The position numbers and the translations under genes are program-made. Below the pieces are notes generated by a model. The model was not told the origin of the DNA. It saw only the letters and a program-made list of their open reading frames with translations, and searched no databases. This document shows positions 61,530-64,000 of a stretch of DNA of 64,000 bases, in pieces; positions within the stretch are counted from its first letter, which is position 1, and each line of letters starts with the position of its first letter. The stretch comes from Shinella sp032095155 (GTDB taxonomy: Bacteria; Pseudomonadota; Alphaproteobacteria; Rhizobiales; Rhizobiaceae), in the NCBI RefSeq assembly GCF_049199905.1, contig NZ_JBLZPK010000033.1, positions 1 through 64,000 on the forward strand, read 5' to 3'.

Positions 61530-62969
61530 ATGTCGGACAAAAGCAAGCCGCCCGTCATCGTCTGGTTCCGCCGTGACCTGCGCACGGATGATAACGCAGC
61601 CCTTTCCGCTGCGGCCGAGAGCGGCCAGCCCCTCGTGGCGCTCTATATCCGCGAAGCGGCGGAGGGAACCGGCCCGCTCGGTGCCGCGCAGGCCTGGTGG
61701 CTGCACCATTCGCTGACGGCACTCGGCAACTCGCTCAAGGCGCTGGGAACGCCGCTGATCCTGCGCAGCGGCGATGCGGGTAAAATTCTGGATGCGTTGA
61801 TCGAGGAAACCGGCGCCGAGACAGTCTACTGGAACCGCCGGCACGACCCTACCGGCATCAGGATCGATACGGACATCAAGGCCTCCCTGAAGGCGCGGGG
61901 TCTCCTCGCAAAGAGCTTTGCGGGCGAACTGCTGCACGACCCCGCCCGCCTGCTGACGGGCGAGAAGAAACCCTACCGCGTTTACACGCCCTTCTGGCGC
62001 GCCTTCGAGCGGGACGGCGAGCCGCATGAGCCGATCGATGCGCCGGAAAAACTCGTCGCTCTTCATCCGGCACCGAAATCCGAAACGCTCGATGACTGGA
62101 ACCTGCTACCCAGCAAGCCGGACTGGGCGGCCACGTTCGGCGAGGTCTGGACGCCGGGCGAGGAGGCGGCGATGGAGCGCCTCGAAGGCTTCATCGACGG
62201 CGCGATCGATGGTTATCAGGCAAAACGCGATCATCCCTCCATCGATGCCACCTCCCTGCTGTCGCCGCATCTGGCCATGGGCGAAATCTCGCCGGCGCGG
62301 GTATGGCACGCAACGCGCGGCCTGAAGGCGCCGACGGACGATGTGATCCATTTCCGCAAGGAGCTGGTCTGGCGGGAATTCTGCCACCACCTGCATTTCC
62401 ATTTTCCTGCCCTCGCGGAGAAGAACTGGAACGACCGCTTCGACGCCTTTCCGTGGGAGGGCGGCACGATGGAATTCACGGCCTGGACGCGCGGCGAGAC
62501 CGGCTATCCCATCGTCGATGCCGGCATGCGGCAACTCTGGCGACACGGCTTCATGCACAATCGCGTGCGCATGATCACCGCGTCCTTCCTCATCAAGCAC
62601 CTGATGATCGACTGGCGGCGCGGCGAGAAGTGGTTCCGCGACACGCTCGTCGATGCGGATGCGGCGTCGAATGCGGCGAACTGGCAATGGGTCGCCGGTT
62701 CGGGTGCGGATGCCTCCCCCTTTTTCCGCATCTTCAACCCGATCCTGCAGGGCGAAAAGTTCGATCCTGACGGCACCTATGTGCGCCACTTCGTGCCTGA
62801 ACTCGAAAAGCTGGATGCCGCCTTCATTCACAAACCCTTCGACGCGCCCGAAAGCGTGCTGAAGAAGGCCGGCGTGGTGCTCGGCAAAACCTATCCAAAG
62901 CCGCTCGTCGATCACGCCAAGGTGCGCGAACGGGCACTTGGCGCCTACAAGGCGCTGAAAGGCGATTAA
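61530..62969 (+). CDS. phrB: Deoxyribodipyrimidine photolyase (cryptochrome/photolyase family)
   Basis: A 479-residue light-driven DNA repair enzyme. It shows VIVWFRRDLRTDDNAALSAA at the N-terminal antenna domain, FAD-domain blocks DATSLLSPHLAMGEISPARV, GYPIVDAGMRQLWRHGFMHN, RVRMITASFLIKHLMIDWRR and NAANWQWVAGSGADASPFFR, with the conserved Trp residues for electron transfer. CPD repair is the probable activity. It overlaps the convergent phnN gene by 4 bp at the stops. Confidence 0.92.
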   Translation: MSDKSKPPVIVWFRRDLRTDDNAALSAAAESGQPLVALYIREAAEGTGPLGAAQAWWLHHSLTALGNSLKALGTPLILRSGDAGKILDALIEETGAETVYWNRRHDPTGIRIDTDIKASLKARGLLAKSFAGELLHDPARLLTGEKKPYRVYTPFWRAFERDGEPHEPIDAPEKLVALHPAPKSETLDDWNLLPSKPDWAATFGEVWTPGEEAAMERLEGFIDGAIDGYQAKRDHPSIDATSLLSPHLAMGEISPARVWHATRGLKAPTDDVIHFRKELVWREFCHHLHFHFPALAEKNWNDRFDAFPWEGGTMEFTAWTRGETGYPIVDAGMRQLWRHGFMHNRVRMITASFLIKHLMIDWRRGEKWFRDTLVDADAASNAANWQWVAGSGADASPFFRIFNPILQGEKFDPDGTYVRHFVPELEKLDAAFIHKPFDAPESVLKKAGVVLGKTYPKPLVDHAKVRERALGAYKALKGD

Positions 62970-63532
62970 TCCGCGCGCGAAAGCGCCGCCGTGAGCACCG
63001 ACATGAAGGCCTCGCCGGCGTCTTCCAGCGCGCCGCTGTTGTCGATGACGACGGTATCCGCCGCCACCACGATTTCCGGCACCGCGCGATCGAGCCTCTT
63101 TGCAATCGCCTCAGCACTTTCCCGGCCGCGCGCGGCGAGGCGGGCAGCGAGAATCTCCGGGCGCGCGGTGACGACAACGACTTTCAGCCGCGGATAGATT
63201 TCCGCGAAAGCCGGCAGCGCGGAGCGGCTGCCATTGGCGACCAGCGTCACGCCATCGGCAAGCTCATCCAGCGTTTCGCGCGGAATGCCATAGGACAGGC
63301 CGTGCGCATCCCAGGAGACGGCAAAGCCACCCTCGACCTTAAGGCGGTGAAATCCCTCGGCATCAATCGCCTGATGCGCCTCTCCACCGGCATCCGCCGG
63401 GCGTGTGATGACGCGGCGCACGAATTTCACCCGCGCCTCGTCGGCGAAGTGCCTGAAGGCATAAGACATGACACTGTCCTTGCCTGCTCCGCTCGGGCCC
63501 ACCACCACCACCATGGTGCCGGTCACGCTCAT
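62966..63532 (-). CDS. phnN: Ribose 1,5-bisphosphate phosphokinase PhnN
   Basis: A 188-residue kinase that turns ribose 1,5-bisphosphate into PRPP at the end of the C-P lyase pathway. Walker A GPSGAGKDS lies at residues 12-20, and the guanylate-kinase-like plan follows: FVRRVITRPADAGGEAHQAI, SWDAHGLSYGIPRETLDEL, and VVVVTARPEILAARLAARGR. It overlaps the upstream phnM gene by 4 bp. The stop overlaps that of the photolyase gene on the other strand. Confidence 0.9.
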   Translation of the reverse strand: MSVTGTMVVVVGPSGAGKDSVMSYAFRHFADEARVKFVRRVITRPADAGGEAHQAIDAEGFHRLKVEGGFAVSWDAHGLSYGIPRETLDELADGVTLVANGSRSALPAFAEIYPRLKVVVVTARPEILAARLAARGRESAEAIAKRLDRAVPEIVVAADTVVIDNSGALEDAGEAFMSVLTAALSRAD

Positions 63533-64000
63533 GCCACCCGCTTGCCCTGCCGCCAGACCGAACGCACGACCGGAACGCCGGACGGGCGGCGCACGCGCAC
63601 GATATCGGCGCGCAGCCCCTTGGCGATGGCCCCGCGATCATCGAGGCCGACGGTGCGGGCGGGCGTGGTCGAGACCATGGCGATCGACTTGGAGAGGTCC
63701 ATGCCCTCGTCGGCGAGGATGAAGGGCGCATGCATCAGGCTGAAGGGCACGTAGTCGGAGGAGAGCACGTCGAGCACGCCCATCTCGGCGAGATCGCGCG
63801 CGGCGATATTGCCGGAATGTGACTTGCCGCGCACGATGTTCGGCGCCCCCATCAGGACACTCATGCCGGCGCCATGCGAGGCCTTGGCGGCCTCGAAGCT
63901 GGTCGGGAATTCGGCAAGACGGATGCCGTAGCCGATCGCTTCCTCGACATGCTCCAATGTCGCATCGTCATGACTGGCGACCGAGATATTGCGCGCCGCA
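63529..64000 (-). CDS. phnM: Phosphonate pathway triphosphate diphosphatase PhnM (N-terminus outside window)
   Basis: C-terminal 156 residues or so of an amidohydrolase-superfamily enzyme that removes diphosphate from ribose-1-methylphosphonate triphosphate. The visible part has the PhnM pattern: ISVASHDDATLEHVEEAIGY, AEFPTSFEAAKASHGAG, VLMGAPNIVRGKSHSGNIAA and DVLSSDYVPFSLMHAPFILA. The gene continues past the right edge, so the rest of the phn operon probably lies there. Confidence 0.88.
   Translation of the reverse strand, partial: AARNISVASHDDATLEHVEEAIGYGIRLAEFPTSFEAAKASHGAGMSVLMGAPNIVRGKSHSGNIAARDLAEMGVLDVLSSDYVPFSLMHAPFILADEGMDLSKSIAMVSTTPARTVGLDDRGAIAKGLRADIVRVRRPSGVPVVRSVWRQGKRVA

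Overview
The window looks like a chromosome or chromid segment from a Rhizobiaceae-type alphaproteobacterium (Rhizobium, Ensifer, Shinella or Agrobacterium relatives; species not determined). The reasons are high GC, very many ABC importers each paired with a GntR, LysR or IclR regulator, a fused PhaAB-type Mrp antiporter operon, a RIME-like intergenic palindromic repeat, and tightly overlapping operons. No tRNA, rRNA, IS element, prophage or CRISPR array was seen. One assembly gap (135 N next to a run of 22 G) cuts the 3' end of a transporter gene at about 23 kb.

Layout. 0-4.4 kb: a sugar-type solute-binding protein (cut by the window edge), a divergent IclR regulator, and a CoA-transferase coupled to a solute-binding-like protein without a signal peptide; a TTC(A/G)TTTATATA motif lies upstream of both transcription units. 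4.6-13.9 kb: a peptide importer (dppABCDF type) in one operon with proline iminopeptidase and an M17 leucyl aminopeptidase, with a divergent LysR gene. 13.9-16.2 kb: an ABC exporter and a 53-residue membrane protein. 16.4-27.9 kb: an unusual amine/sugar cluster with a polyamine-type ABC importer, two paralogous GT1-like glycosyltransferases whose usual catalytic His position holds Phe or Tyr, two small cupins, an aldehyde dehydrogenase, a GntR regulator with two winged helices, and a mannose-isomerase-like AGE-family enzyme. 29.5-34.4 kb: an AraC regulator and a three-gene polyamine operon (class III aminotransferase, gamma-glutamylpolyamine synthetase-like protein, acetylpolyamine amidohydrolase). 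I suggest that 16.4-34.4 kb works as one amine uptake and modification region.

34.4-39.8 kb: LldD-type dehydrogenase, class II fructose-bisphosphate aldolase and a soluble FtsK-type translocase. 39.9-46.1 kb: a sugar ABC importer in one operon with a Cys/Met-type PLP enzyme and a GntR regulator. 46.2-49.9 kb: three surface-polysaccharide genes (ATP-grasp protein, Wzx-like flippase, GumK-like glycosyltransferase). 50.0-56.0 kb: the Mrp/Pha antiporter operon. 56.1-61.5 kb: a possible secreted protein, a DUF2934 protein, and a three-gene set (N-formylglutamate amidohydrolase family, DUF1704/QEGLA HExxxH protein, GshB-like ATP-grasp ligase) that could form an amino-acid or peptide tagging system. 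61.5-64 kb: photolyase, then the end of a phosphonate (phn) operon leaving the window.

The best candidates for undescribed biology are the glycosyltransferase/polyamine-transporter cluster and the DUF1704/ATP-grasp/N-formylglutamate amidohydrolase trio. All functions are inferred from motifs and gene context read by eye; no database search was possible.
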